DNA of 64,000 bases from CAYUYV01 sp964561475. GTDB lineage: Bacteria > Pseudomonadota > Alphaproteobacteria > JAJFIK01. The first letter of the stretch is position 1. Every line of letters starts with the position of its first letter. The DNA lies in NCBI GenBank assembly GCA_964561475.1, contig CAZLPU010000001.1, positions 124,001 to 188,000 on the forward strand, given 5' to 3'. Below, piece by piece: positions 1 to 8,167 of this stretch. A program made the position numbers and the translations under genes. Below the pieces are notes generated by a model. That model saw nothing but the letters and a program-made list of their open reading frames with translations, was not told where the DNA came from and did no database searches.

Positions 1-20
1 GATCTGTGGGGAGGCGGTCA

Positions 21-926
21 ATGAAGGATTTCAGCGGAAGACTTGCGGTCATCACCGGCGGCGGTGCGGGCATGGGCCGGGAGCTGGCCCGTCAACTCGC
101 CGCAGAAGGGTGCAGTGTGGCCATGTGCGATGTTTCCGAAGCGGACATGCAGGGCACCATTGAACTGGCCATGACCGGCGCCCCCCAGGGCGTGAACGTC
201 ACCGGCTTTGTGGCTGATGTTTCCCTGGAAGATCATCTGTCGGCCTTCCGGGATGACACCTTGGAGCGCCATGGCCTCGACCACATTCATCTTCTGTTCA
301 ACAATGCCGGTATTGGCGGTGGGGGAAGTTTTGTCGCCGGTCCGCGGGCGAATTGGGAGCGGACCTTCGGCGTGTGCTGGTACGGCGTCTATTATGCCAC
401 AAGGGTCTTCCTGCCCGCACTGATAAAGGCCGATGAGGCCCACATCATCAACACCAGTTCCGTCAACGGGTTCTGGGCCAGTCTCGGTCCTGACCGTCCC
501 CACACAGCCTATTCGGCGGCGAAATTCGCGGTGAAGGGTTTCACCGAAGCCCTGATCACGGATTTACGCCAGAATGCACCCCATGTGAAAGCCAGCGTGG
601 TGATGCCCGGCCATATCGGAACATCCATCGCACTCAACACCATGCGGGAATTCGGCGCCAACGCCGCCGGTGACATGCCGGACAATCAGACCCTCACCGA
701 CGAACAGGCCAAGGTCTATGGAGAGCAGTTCCGGGACAATGCGGCCACCAGCTCCGAGGAAGCAGCCCGGATCATTCTTGACGGGGTGCGCCAGGACCAG
801 TGGCGGATCCTGGTCGGGCAGGATGCCAAGGCCATCGATCAGGCCGTGCGGGCCAATCCCGAGGGCGCCTATGAGGCCGGTTTCGCGGACAAGATCTTTG
901 AATTCCTGGTCAACGATCCAGCGTAA
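21..926 (+). CDS. SDR family NAD(P)-dependent oxidoreductase
   Basis: The protein is a short-chain dehydrogenase/reductase of about 301 residues. The N-terminal nucleotide-binding motif TGGGAGMGRELA, the NNAG motif and the catalytic Tyr-x-x-x-Lys (YSAAKFA), preceded by a Ser in NTSSVNG, are all visible. The ATG at 21 is chosen because GGGGAGG lies just upstream; an in-frame GTG at 6 would add five residues with no better ribosome site. It lies immediately upstream of a flavin monooxygenase on the same strand, with under 100 bases between them. By inference it oxidises or reduces an alcohol/ketone that feeds the monooxygenase; many clusters of this kind degrade steroids, terpenoids or cyclic ketones. 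The substrate cannot be told from sequence. The true operon start may lie before the window. Confidence 0.9.
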   Translation: MKDFSGRLAVITGGGAGMGRELARQLAAEGCSVAMCDVSEADMQGTIELAMTGAPQGVNVTGFVADVSLEDHLSAFRDDTLERHGLDHIHLLFNNAGIGGGGSFVAGPRANWERTFGVCWYGVYYATRVFLPALIKADEAHIINTSSVNGFWASLGPDRPHTAYSAAKFAVKGFTEALITDLRQNAPHVKASVVMPGHIGTSIALNTMREFGANAAGDMPDNQTLTDEQAKVYGEQFRDNAATSSEEAARIILDGVRQDQWRILVGQDAKAIDQAVRANPEGAYEAGFADKIFEFLVNDPA

Positions 927-1022
927 GGGAACCAATCCCGGCGGGCCGGACTGGCACGCTGGAGCATGGATATGGCAGCCAGACACCGTCCGTGTGCGGT
1001 GCGGCAAGACGATTCGGAGAGC

Positions 1023-2822
1023 ATGATGTCAGAGACCCTCGATTTCAATCCTGATGATCTCAGAGAGAAGTACCGCCGCGAACGGGACAAGCGTCTGCGT
1101 CGGGACGGTAACGATCAGTACATCGAAGTGAAGGACAGCTTCGCCCACTATGTGGAAGACCCTTACGTGCCCGAGGGCTTCACCCGCGATCCGCTTTTCG
1201 ATGACACGGAAGTTATCGTGGTGGGCGGCGGCTTCGGAGGTCTCCTTGCCGCCGCGCGCCTGCGTGAGGCAGGCATCGACGACGTCCGGCTGATCGAGAA
1301 GGGCGGCGACTTCGGCGGCACCTGGTACTGGAACCGGTATCCCGGCGCGGCCTGCGATATCGAAAGCTATGTGTATCTGCCGCTCCTCGAGCAGACCGGC
1401 TACATCCCCGTGGAGAAATATTCCCGGGCCAATGAAATTCTGGAACACAGCCGCCGGATCGCCCGCCACTTCGACCTCTACGACAAGGCCTGTCTGCAGA
1501 CGGAAGTCACGGACATGCATTGGGATGAGCAGACCGCCCGTTGGGTGATCGAGACCAATCGGGGCGACCGGATGACCGCTCGCTTTGTGGTCATGTCCAA
1601 CGGTCCCCTCCATCGGCCCAAACTCCCGGGTATTCCGGGGATTGAGACCTTCAGGGGCCATTCCTTCCACACCAGCCGCTGGGACTATGACTACACCGGC
1701 GGTGACGCGGAAGGAAACCTCACCGGTCTGGCGGACAAAGTGGTGGGCATCATTGGCACCGGCGCCACCGCTGTTCAGTGTGTCCCCCATCTGGCGAAGG
1801 GCGCCAAGCACCTTTACGTGTTCCAGCGCACCCCGTCATCCATTGACGTGCGGAACAATCAGCCGACGGATCCGGAATGGGTCGATGGCCTGTTCCCGGG
1901 CTGGCAGAAGCGCCGGATGGACAACTTCAACATCCTGGTCTCCGGCGGCTACGCGTCGGAAGATCTGGTCAATGACGGCTGGACGGATATCATCCGTAAC
2001 CTGCTGTTCATTGCCAGCCAGGGGGACAACAAGAACCTGACGCCGCAAAAGCTCGCGGAGCTTGCCGAACTGGCCGACTTCAAGAAAATGGAGCAGATCC
2101 GCTCCCGGGTGGATGACCTGGTGTCCGACCCGGCCGTCGCCGAGGCCCTCAAGCCCTGGTACCGCCAGTTCTGCAAACGCCCCTGCTTCCATGACGACTA
2201 TTTGCAGGCCTTTAACCGTCCGAATGTCACCCTGGTGGACACCCAAGGCAGGGGTGTTGAAAAGATCACGGAGAACGCGGTGATCGCCAATGGCACCGCC
2301 TTCGAACTGGACTGCCTGATCTATGCCACCGGCTTTGAGGTTGGTACGGATTATACCCGCCGGTCCGGTTACGATCTGAAGGGCCGGGACGGGCTGAGCC
2401 TGTCGGAAAAATGGTCGGGAGGGATGCGCACCCTGCACGGAATCATGACCCGCGGTTTCCCCAACGTGTTCATCATGGGCCCGGCCCAGGCGGGCCTCAC
2501 GGCAAACTATCCCCATCTGCTGGATGAACAGGCGGTTCATATCGCCTATATCGCCAAAGAGACGGCACAGCGTCAGGCACGCACGGTGGAGCCCAGTGAG
2601 AAGGGTGAGGAGGACTGGGTACAGACGATCATTGCCAAGGCAGTGCTCAGGGAACGGTTCCTCGAAGAATGCACGCCCGGCTACTACAACAATGAAGGCA
2701 AGCCCAGCGAGCGAGGCAGTCAGGACGCGGCCTATGGCGGCGGATCCATCGAGTATTTCTCCATTCTCGATCGCTGGCGGACCAAGGAAACCATGGAGGG
2801 TCTTGAGATCAACGTCGATTGA
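1023..2822 (+). CDS. Flavin-containing Baeyer-Villiger-type monooxygenase
   Basis: This protein of about 599 residues has the layout of a type I Baeyer-Villiger monooxygenase, which inserts oxygen next to a ketone using FAD and NADPH. The FAD Rossmann motif (GGGFGG) is at about residues 68-73, the family fingerprint FRGHSFHTSRWD at about 210-221 matches the FxGxxxHxxxW/P pattern, and the NADPH-binding GTGATA is at about 245-250. An N-terminal extension of about 60 residues precedes the first Rossmann fold, as in cyclic-ketone and steroid monooxygenases. An ATGATG pair at 1023/1026 gives two adjacent starts; an in-frame ATG at 966 gives a less likely extension. It sits between an SDR and a saccharopine-dehydrogenase-like reductase on the same strand. 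The substrate is unknown. Confidence 0.88.
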   Translation: MMSETLDFNPDDLREKYRRERDKRLRRDGNDQYIEVKDSFAHYVEDPYVPEGFTRDPLFDDTEVIVVGGGFGGLLAAARLREAGIDDVRLIEKGGDFGGTWYWNRYPGAACDIESYVYLPLLEQTGYIPVEKYSRANEILEHSRRIARHFDLYDKACLQTEVTDMHWDEQTARWVIETNRGDRMTARFVVMSNGPLHRPKLPGIPGIETFRGHSFHTSRWDYDYTGGDAEGNLTGLADKVVGIIGTGATAVQCVPHLAKGAKHLYVFQRTPSSIDVRNNQPTDPEWVDGLFPGWQKRRMDNFNILVSGGYASEDLVNDGWTDIIRNLLFIASQGDNKNLTPQKLAELAELADFKKMEQIRSRVDDLVSDPAVAEALKPWYRQFCKRPCFHDDYLQAFNRPNVTLVDTQGRGVEKITENAVIANGTAFELDCLIYATGFEVGTDYTRRSGYDLKGRDGLSLSEKWSGGMRTLHGIMTRGFPNVFIMGPAQAGLTANYPHLLDEQAVHIAYIAKETAQRQARTVEPSEKGEEDWVQTIIAKAVLRERFLEECTPGYYNNEGKPSERGSQDAAYGGGSIEYFSILDRWRTKETMEGLEINVD

Positions 2823-2866
2823 TCACCGAGACCTGCCCCACCGGAACCCGTGACAAGGAGGCCTGA

Positions 2867-4042
2867 ATGGCCAAGGAATTCGACATCATCGTCTATGGCG
2901 CCAGCGGTTATACAGGCCGTCTTGTTGCGGACTATCTTGCGAAACGGTGCGCGGCGGGGGAGACCATTGCCTGGGCCATGGCCGGGCGCAATGGTGCCAA
3001 GCTCGCTTCCGTCCGTGATGAGATCGGCGCACCGGAAGATACGCCTCTGGTGGTTGCCGATGCCGCGGATCCCGCCTCGGTCCGGTCCATGGTGGAGCGC
3101 ACCAAGGTGGTCCTGACCACCGTTGGACCCTACCAGCTTTACGGAGCGCCGCTGGTGGCCGCCTGCGCCGAGGCGGGTACGGACTATGTTGACCTTTGCG
3201 GTGAGGTCAACTGGATGCATGACATGATCAAGGCCCATGATGCTAAGGCCAGGGAGACGGGCGCGCGGATCGTCTTTTCCTGCGGTTTTGATTCCGTACC
3301 CTTCGACATGGGTGTCTTCTTTCTACAGGCCAGCGCCAAGACCACATTCGGCCAAACCGTTCCCCGGGTCAAAGGCCGGGTCCGGAGCATGCAGGGCACC
3401 TTTTCCGGCGGTACTGCGGCGAGCGGTCGGGCCACCGCCGACGCCGCCCAGAAAGATCCGAACGTTCTCTCCATCCTGATTTCACCATTCTCCCTTGCGG
3501 GCGGGTTCCAGGGGCCGGAACAACCCACCGGGATGACGGTCATGGAAGATCCTGCCGTGGACGCATGGGTTGCCCCATTCGTCATGGCACCGATCAACAC
3601 CAAGAATATTCACCGCTCCAATCTGCTGCTTGGCCATCCCTATGGCGAAGATTTCATCTATGATGAAATGATGATCACGGGCCCCGGTGAGAAAGGCCGT
3701 AAGGCGGCGGAATTCGTTGCGTCCTTGGATCCCATGGGTGGCGGTGAGGGCGGCCCGAAACCCGGTGAGGGCCCGACCAGGGAAGAGCGGGAAGCCGGCA
3801 GCTACGATCTGCTGTTCATCGGCGAGTGCCGGGATGGGCAGGTCATCAAGGTGGGTGTCAAGGGCGACATGGACCCGGGCTACGGCTCCACGTCCAAGAT
3901 CATTTCCGAGTGCGCCTTGTGCCTGATCCACGATGTTCCCGATCGCCCCGGCGGGATCCTGACACCGGCCCCCGCGTTCGGCCTGACGATTATTGACCGC
4001 TTGCGGAACAATGCCGGCCTGACCTTCGAGGTGGAGACCTGA
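2867..4042 (+). CDS. Saccharopine-dehydrogenase-like / trans-acting enoyl reductase family protein
   Basis: The 391-residue protein opens with a Rossmann fold (IIVYGASGYTGRLVADYL), followed by FSCGFDSVPFDMGV, which is typical of the saccharopine dehydrogenase NADP-binding superfamily. In actinobacteria relatives act as trans-acting enoyl reductases in lipid assembly; in proteobacteria members often lie in fatty-acid or steroid gene clusters without a defined reaction. AAGGAGG is just upstream of the ATG. The gene follows the monooxygenase by 44 bases and is probably co-transcribed with it. A reductase role on an enoyl or keto intermediate is inference from family and neighbours; lysine metabolism is unlikely here. 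Confidence 0.82.
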   Translation: MAKEFDIIVYGASGYTGRLVADYLAKRCAAGETIAWAMAGRNGAKLASVRDEIGAPEDTPLVVADAADPASVRSMVERTKVVLTTVGPYQLYGAPLVAACAEAGTDYVDLCGEVNWMHDMIKAHDAKARETGARIVFSCGFDSVPFDMGVFFLQASAKTTFGQTVPRVKGRVRSMQGTFSGGTAASGRATADAAQKDPNVLSILISPFSLAGGFQGPEQPTGMTVMEDPAVDAWVAPFVMAPINTKNIHRSNLLLGHPYGEDFIYDEMMITGPGEKGRKAAEFVASLDPMGGGEGGPKPGEGPTREEREAGSYDLLFIGECRDGQVIKVGVKGDMDPGYGSTSKIISECALCLIHDVPDRPGGILTPAPAFGLTIIDRLRNNAGLTFEVET

Positions 4043-4122
4043 TACCACCCGCCGAACGGGGGCTTGTTTGCAAGCAAGGACAATGATCCCGTCAAAGGGG
4101 CCAGGATACAGAGGGGAGGCCG

Positions 4123-4899
4123 ATGGAAAGCTATTTCACTTTGGACGGCGATGTGGCCGTGGCGTCGCCCCTTGGCGCCGGTCCCTGGGATCCCACCATG
4201 CTCCATGGCGGCGCTCCCACCGGGCTGATTACGTGGATTGCGGAGGGTCTGCCCTCTGATGGACCCATGCGTATTGTCCGTCTGACCATCGACCTGAAGC
4301 GTCCTGTCCCGATCGGTCCCCTGACGATCACCACGGAACTGACCCGGGCAGGCCGCGAGATCCAGACCTGGGATATCCGGTTGTCGGCCGGCGAAAAGGA
4401 AGTGGTTCATGCCACGGTTCTCAAGATCAGGGAGGCCCACGACCCGCTGCCTGATGGTGTGGCTCTGCCGGGTCTGACTTATGCTCTGCCGGAAGACTGC
4501 CCTGAGGAGGGCCGCTTTCTGGCGGAGGAGGGCTACAACAGCGGGATTGAGTTCCGCAGGGCCCAGCCTCTGACGGACGCGGAGACCCGGGAGGCGGTCT
4601 GGTTCCGGATCGCCCGGCCCTTCCTGCCCGGAGTGGACACGCCTGCCCTGGTGCGGGCCGCGGCCACCGGCGACTACTGCAATGCTCTGGGTGCCCCATT
4701 GGATTTCCGGCGGTGGACCTACATCAATGCGGATCTTTCCGTCCACATGGTCCGTGCGCCCGTTGGAGAGTGGATGTTGCTTGCTGCCGAGGGCTGGATC
4801 GGCCCGGAAGGGCGGGGGATCGCTTTTGGTGCGCTTGCGGATCGCCAGGGTTTTGTCGGCCGGGCCATCCAGTGCCTTGTGGTCGCTCCCCGGCCTTGA
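4123..4899 (+). CDS. Acyl-CoA thioesterase-like (hotdog-fold) protein
   Basis: The 258-residue protein resembles the double-hotdog thioesterase-like superfamily (TesB/4HBT_3 type). The N-terminal half has GPWDPTMLHGGAPTGLITW, with the His-Gly-Gly segment at the start of the hotdog helix, then RLTIDLKRPVPIGPL. The C-terminal half carries NADLSVHMVRAPVGEWML, the second hotdog strand set. Such proteins hydrolyse acyl-CoA thioesters or bind acyl-CoA. A GGGGAGG ribosome site precedes the ATG. It is the last gene of a four-gene plus-strand run (SDR, monooxygenase, reductase, thioesterase) and converges with a lipocalin gene. Release of a CoA-bound product is a reasonable inference. Confidence 0.8.
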   Translation: MESYFTLDGDVAVASPLGAGPWDPTMLHGGAPTGLITWIAEGLPSDGPMRIVRLTIDLKRPVPIGPLTITTELTRAGREIQTWDIRLSAGEKEVVHATVLKIREAHDPLPDGVALPGLTYALPEDCPEEGRFLAEEGYNSGIEFRRAQPLTDAETREAVWFRIARPFLPGVDTPALVRAAATGDYCNALGAPLDFRRWTYINADLSVHMVRAPVGEWMLLAAEGWIGPEGRGIAFGALADRQGFVGRAIQCLVVAPRP

Positions 4900-4944
4900 A
4901 AGGGATCATCCGAGCGTGATGGTCTGAGGTATAAGCACCCCGGA

Positions 4945-5619
4945 TCAGCCTTGATTGTGTTCATTGTGGATGGGGCGCTGGCGGAAGATCAGTGTATCAA
5001 CCGGAAGCCCACTCCTCTCGGCGCATTCCAAAATAGTGTCTCGCAGACCATCGGATACTGATTTGCTGCGGGTCAGAATGAAGGTGTAGGTCTTCTCTTC
5101 GTTGCCGATGACGGCCCATGGGTATGGCTCATGGCCATCCCGTTCGCCGAGGCAATAAATCCAATAGTTTCCCCGGCGATTGGCAAGCAGGCTTTGCACC
5201 AGCCGCGCCGGAAACGGACCGAGGCGGACATTCAGCCTGCGGTTCTCACTCCCTGCAACGGGTTCGGCGATGCCCTTTGCCTCATCTTCGTAAGGGGTTG
5301 CGGACTGGGCGTCCCGTATGCAGCGGTTCACCACATGCAGGGTTCCGTTCGAGCCGATCTTGTAAAAAGCTGTGGCATTGAAACAGGCGGAATAGCGCGT
5401 CCCATGGCGCCTTGGGGTGTTGTCCTGGAACCTGTTGGGTGTGCGGGCAAACTCGTACCAAAGGCCGGCATAGCGCTCCAGGTCCACTTTGAAAGAATCC
5501 TGGAAAAGAGTGGAGGATCGCTCCGGCGTGTTCGTGGCGGCATGGCCGGCCTCGATCCGGAGAAGGAAGAGAGCCACCATCAAAAGGACAACACCGTTCA
5601 CGCACCATTTGGTTGTCAT
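4945..5619 (-). CDS. Lipocalin family protein (Blc-like), exported
   Basis: The mature part begins VDLERYAGLWYEFARTPNRF, the lipocalin G-x-W signature, and continues with further barrel strands (YSACFNATAFYKIG, WAVIGNEEKTYTFILTRS) in the order seen in bacterial Blc lipocalins. A hydrophobic signal peptide (VVLLMVALFLL ... AGHA) covers about residues 8-27. There is no lipobox Cys at the cleavage site, so it is probably periplasmic rather than a lipoprotein. The start at 5619 is chosen because AGGAG at 5626-5630 lies six bases upstream; an ATG at 5625 would abut that site and the upstream ATG would add an unlikely leader. Blc proteins bind fatty acids or lysophospholipids, and binding a hydrophobic ligand here is inference. 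It converges with the thioesterase gene. Confidence 0.85.
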   Translation of the reverse strand: MTTKWCVNGVVLLMVALFLLRIEAGHAATNTPERSSTLFQDSFKVDLERYAGLWYEFARTPNRFQDNTPRRHGTRYSACFNATAFYKIGSNGTLHVVNRCIRDAQSATPYEDEAKGIAEPVAGSENRRLNVRLGPFPARLVQSLLANRRGNYWIYCLGERDGHEPYPWAVIGNEEKTYTFILTRSKSVSDGLRDTILECAERSGLPVDTLIFRQRPIHNEHNQG

Positions 5620-5814
5620 TGCCATCTCCTTGGGATATGAGCCACCACTCCCTACGCTCCAGGGAGATGGGAAGATCACTGACGGACCCGTAACCATCCA
5701 TGCGCGCCGGATGCCTCTTTTCCAAGCTCGATCACGACTGGGAGGGGAGCAGACTGAGCGGCGGAGCGGATAGGATCACTGGGTTCGGGTCCATTAAGCA
5801 AAGGAGGACAGGCC

Positions 5815-6543
5815 ATGACGGAGTCCGTTGCGGTAGTCATCGGTGTGGGTGCATCCAAAGGCCTCGGCGCAGCTCTTGCCCGCCGATTCGCCAAGGGTGG
5901 CTTTCACGTGGTCGTCTCGGGCCGGACCATGGACCGGCTGGCTGCAATTGTCGGAGAAATCGAAGAGGCCGGCGGCAAGGCGAGCGCAGTGGTCGCCGAT
6001 GTTACCAACCGCTCCGCGGTCGAGAACCTGTTTCAGGCTGCCGATGATCTCGGTCCCCTCGGCGCGGTCCTCTACAATGCAGGCAACAACGCCATCATTC
6101 CGTTTGCAGATCTCGACGCGGAAACCTTCGAGCGCTTCTGGCGGGTCGGCTGCATGGGCGGTTTCCACACTGCCAAAAGCGCCGTGCCCCGGCTTCTGGC
6201 CCAGGGCGGCGGCACGCTGTTGTTCACCGGCGCATCCGGCTCCATGCGCGGAAGGGCCCGTTTTGCCCATTTCGCTTCGGCAAAGGCTGCCTTGCGTAAT
6301 CTCACCCAGTCCCTGGCCCGTGAATACGGCCCGCAGGGCATCCATGTCGGCCATGTGGTGGTGGACGGGGTGATCGACGGTGACATGGTCCGCAGCCGGT
6401 TCGGCGAGTATCTCGAATCACTGGGTGAGGACGGATGTCTCGACCCGGACGAGATGGCTGAGGCCTATTGGTATCTTCACAGCCAGCCCCGCCGGACCTG
6501 GACTCATGAACTCGATCTTCGTCCGTTCAAGGAAAACTGGTAA
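5815..6543 (+). CDS. SDR family oxidoreductase
   Basis: This 242-residue protein begins with a Rossmann motif (VIGVGASKGLGAALARRF) and has YNAGNN in the position of the usual NNAG. The catalytic Tyr of Yx3K is replaced: the expected site reads HFASAKAALRN, giving Phe where Tyr is normal, with the Lys kept and a Ser in TGASGSM. Some SDRs of this subgroup are annotated as glucose/ribitol dehydrogenase-like, and loss of the Tyr suggests altered or lost catalysis. A strong AAAGGAGG ribosome site precedes the ATG. It is divergent from the lipocalin gene and converges with an M23 peptidase gene, with a hairpin between their ends. No clear operon partner is seen. Confidence 0.82.
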   Translation: MTESVAVVIGVGASKGLGAALARRFAKGGFHVVVSGRTMDRLAAIVGEIEEAGGKASAVVADVTNRSAVENLFQAADDLGPLGAVLYNAGNNAIIPFADLDAETFERFWRVGCMGGFHTAKSAVPRLLAQGGGTLLFTGASGSMRGRARFAHFASAKAALRNLTQSLAREYGPQGIHVGHVVVDGVIDGDMVRSRFGEYLESLGEDGCLDPDEMAEAYWYLHSQPRRTWTHELDLRPFKENW

Positions 6544-6559
6544 GAGCGCCGGAACGACA

Positions 6560-6589
6560 ATCGGGTCCACGTTCTAATGTGGACCCGAT
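6560..6589. terminator. Inverted repeat between convergent genes, probable terminator
   Basis: Arms ATCGGGTCCAC (6560-6570) and GTGGACCCGAT (6579-6589) are perfectly complementary over 11 bp with an 8-base loop. It lies 17 bases after the SDR stop and 40 bases after the end of the M23 peptidase gene on the other strand, so it could serve both. A long T run is missing, so termination efficiency is uncertain. Confidence 0.6.
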
Positions 6590-6628
6590 CAAGACCTGAT
6601 TTGATTCGTGTCTAACCGTCCGCGCCCA

Positions 6629-7174
6629 TCAGCTGCCGGGATGAGCCGCGAAATTGAAATGCAGGCCCGGGTCCACCGGCTTGCCTTTCACATAGACCTC
6701 AAGATGCAGATGCGGTTCGCCGGTCAGGCCGGTGTTCCCCACCGTGCCGATGGGAAGGCCGCCGATCACAAGATCACCGGGCTGAACAACAGCGTTAGTC
6801 AGATGGGCATGGATGACCCGGACGTCCTGATCGTACTCGATTTCCACCATGCGGCCATAGCCTTCGACCACCTCAGAACGCAGAACCGTGCCGCTCTCCA
6901 CCGCGAGAACCGGCGTGCCCCGGGTCGCTTCGAGATCCACACCGATATGGGTGGTGGTCTCGCCGGTCAGGGGGTCCACCTGCTCACCAAAATGGGTGAT
7001 GATCCGGGTGGGGCCTTTCAACGGGACGGGCATCAGCACCTCTCCCCGATCCGTCAGCAGGCTTCCCGCCTTCAGGGGCAATGCAAACGTGCACAGCGTT
7101 GCCACCGCGGCGAAGGTCAGGAATCCGATCACAAGATCTGCCAGTGATTGGCGGGGGTGTTGCAATTCGGTCAT
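6629..7174 (-). CDS. M23 family metallopeptidase (LytM domain), membrane-anchored
   Basis: The 181-residue protein has one N-terminal membrane segment (LVIGFLTFAAVATLCTFALP) and a compact M23 domain. Both zinc motifs are present: HxxxD in THIGVDLEA and HxH in EPHLHLEVY; the family uses these residues to hold zinc for cleaving peptidoglycan cross-bridges. The start at 7174 is preferred over 7246 because GGAG lies eight bases upstream and the longer form adds a 24-residue leader before the membrane segment. There is no coiled-coil, so it is unlike EnvC/NlpD and more like a small envelope endopeptidase. It stands alone between a convergent SDR gene and the crotonase gene. Confidence 0.88.
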   Translation of the reverse strand: MTELQHPRQSLADLVIGFLTFAAVATLCTFALPLKAGSLLTDRGEVLMPVPLKGPTRIITHFGEQVDPLTGETTTHIGVDLEATRGTPVLAVESGTVLRSEVVEGYGRMVEIEYDQDVRVIHAHLTNAVVQPGDLVIGGLPIGTVGNTGLTGEPHLHLEVYVKGKPVDPGLHFNFAAHPGS

Positions 7175-7414
7175 AGTGCTTGCTCCACAGTCATAAACGG
7201 CTAAACCATATCTTGACTGTGACATAAAACGCTCAGAAAGGGGCAAAAATGGGCCAGCTCCTCTCTGAACGGATTAAATCTAACTCATGACACGACCGAT
7301 AGATTGCGGTTCGTCCATATGCGGACAGCACCACCCCCGCCCGTGCGGCACCTTCAGCGCATGGGAGGTGTATTACCATCTCGAAATCGCTGGTTGATTG
7401 TCAGCGCCCGGTTC

Positions 7415-8167
7415 TTATCGCCCCATGAAGGCTGCGATTCGCTCCTGCATGTCTGGGCCGACGCCTTCGTTCTCCATCACTTCCCAGGTAAGTCCGGCAT
7501 CCATGGCTCTGGCATCGGTTGCTTCCAGCAGACGCTTGTTGGCCCGATGGGAGAATGGCGAATTGGCAAGGATTTCGCGCCCGACCTCTTCGACATCCGT
7601 GAAGAAACTGTCATCAGGATAAACCGATTCCGCCAGACCGATCTCCACCGCCTGGGCGCCGGAAACGGCCCGGGCGGTGAACATCATGAATTTGGCCTTG
7701 GCGATGCCGATCCGCCTGGGCAGACGCTGGCTCATACCCCAGATCGGGGTGAGGGCGAATCGGGCATGGGTATCGGCGAAGCGGGCACTCTCGGCGGCAA
7801 GAATGAAATCGGCCGCGAGGGCGACCTCGAGAGCACCGGTGTAGCAATGGCCATGCACCGCTGCGATCACCGGTTTGGGCAGGCGCTCCATCAGCCGCAA
7901 TGTCTCGGAATGCCATCCCCGGGAGGGCACCTCTTCGCCCGCCGCAATGTCCGCCAGATCGTGACCGGCGGAAAAACACCGCCCGGCCCCGCGCAGCACG
8001 ACGCAACCCACACTGTCATCCCGTTTAATGTCTTCCACATGGGAACGCAGCAGGCGGAACATCTCCACCGTGAGGGCATTGAGCTTGTCAGGCCGGTTCA
8101 AGGTCAGGGTGCATAACCCGTCCCGGTCCTCACGGGTGACTGGCGCATCCATCGTTACGTCATTCAT
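7415..8167 (-). CDS. Enoyl-CoA hydratase/isomerase family protein
   Basis: The 250-residue crotonase-fold protein has the oxyanion-hole segment CFSAGHDL and the second CoA-site segment HGHCYTGALEVALAADF. The glutamate corresponding to crotonase Glu144 is kept (ALEVAL). The position corresponding to Glu164 appears to be His (in FADTHARFALTP), so ordinary hydration is doubtful; this alignment was made by eye. The start ATG overlaps the P450 stop codon by four bases (ATGA), which implies translational coupling. The P450 and this protein may therefore act on the same CoA-linked substrate. The family also includes isomerases, dehalogenases and hydrolases, so the reaction is open. Confidence 0.85.
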   Translation of the reverse strand: MNDVTMDAPVTREDRDGLCTLTLNRPDKLNALTVEMFRLLRSHVEDIKRDDSVGCVVLRGAGRCFSAGHDLADIAAGEEVPSRGWHSETLRLMERLPKPVIAAVHGHCYTGALEVALAADFILAAESARFADTHARFALTPIWGMSQRLPRRIGIAKAKFMMFTARAVSGAQAVEIGLAESVYPDDSFFTDVEEVGREILANSPFSHRANKRLLEATDARAMDAGLTWEVMENEGVGPDMQERIAAFMGR

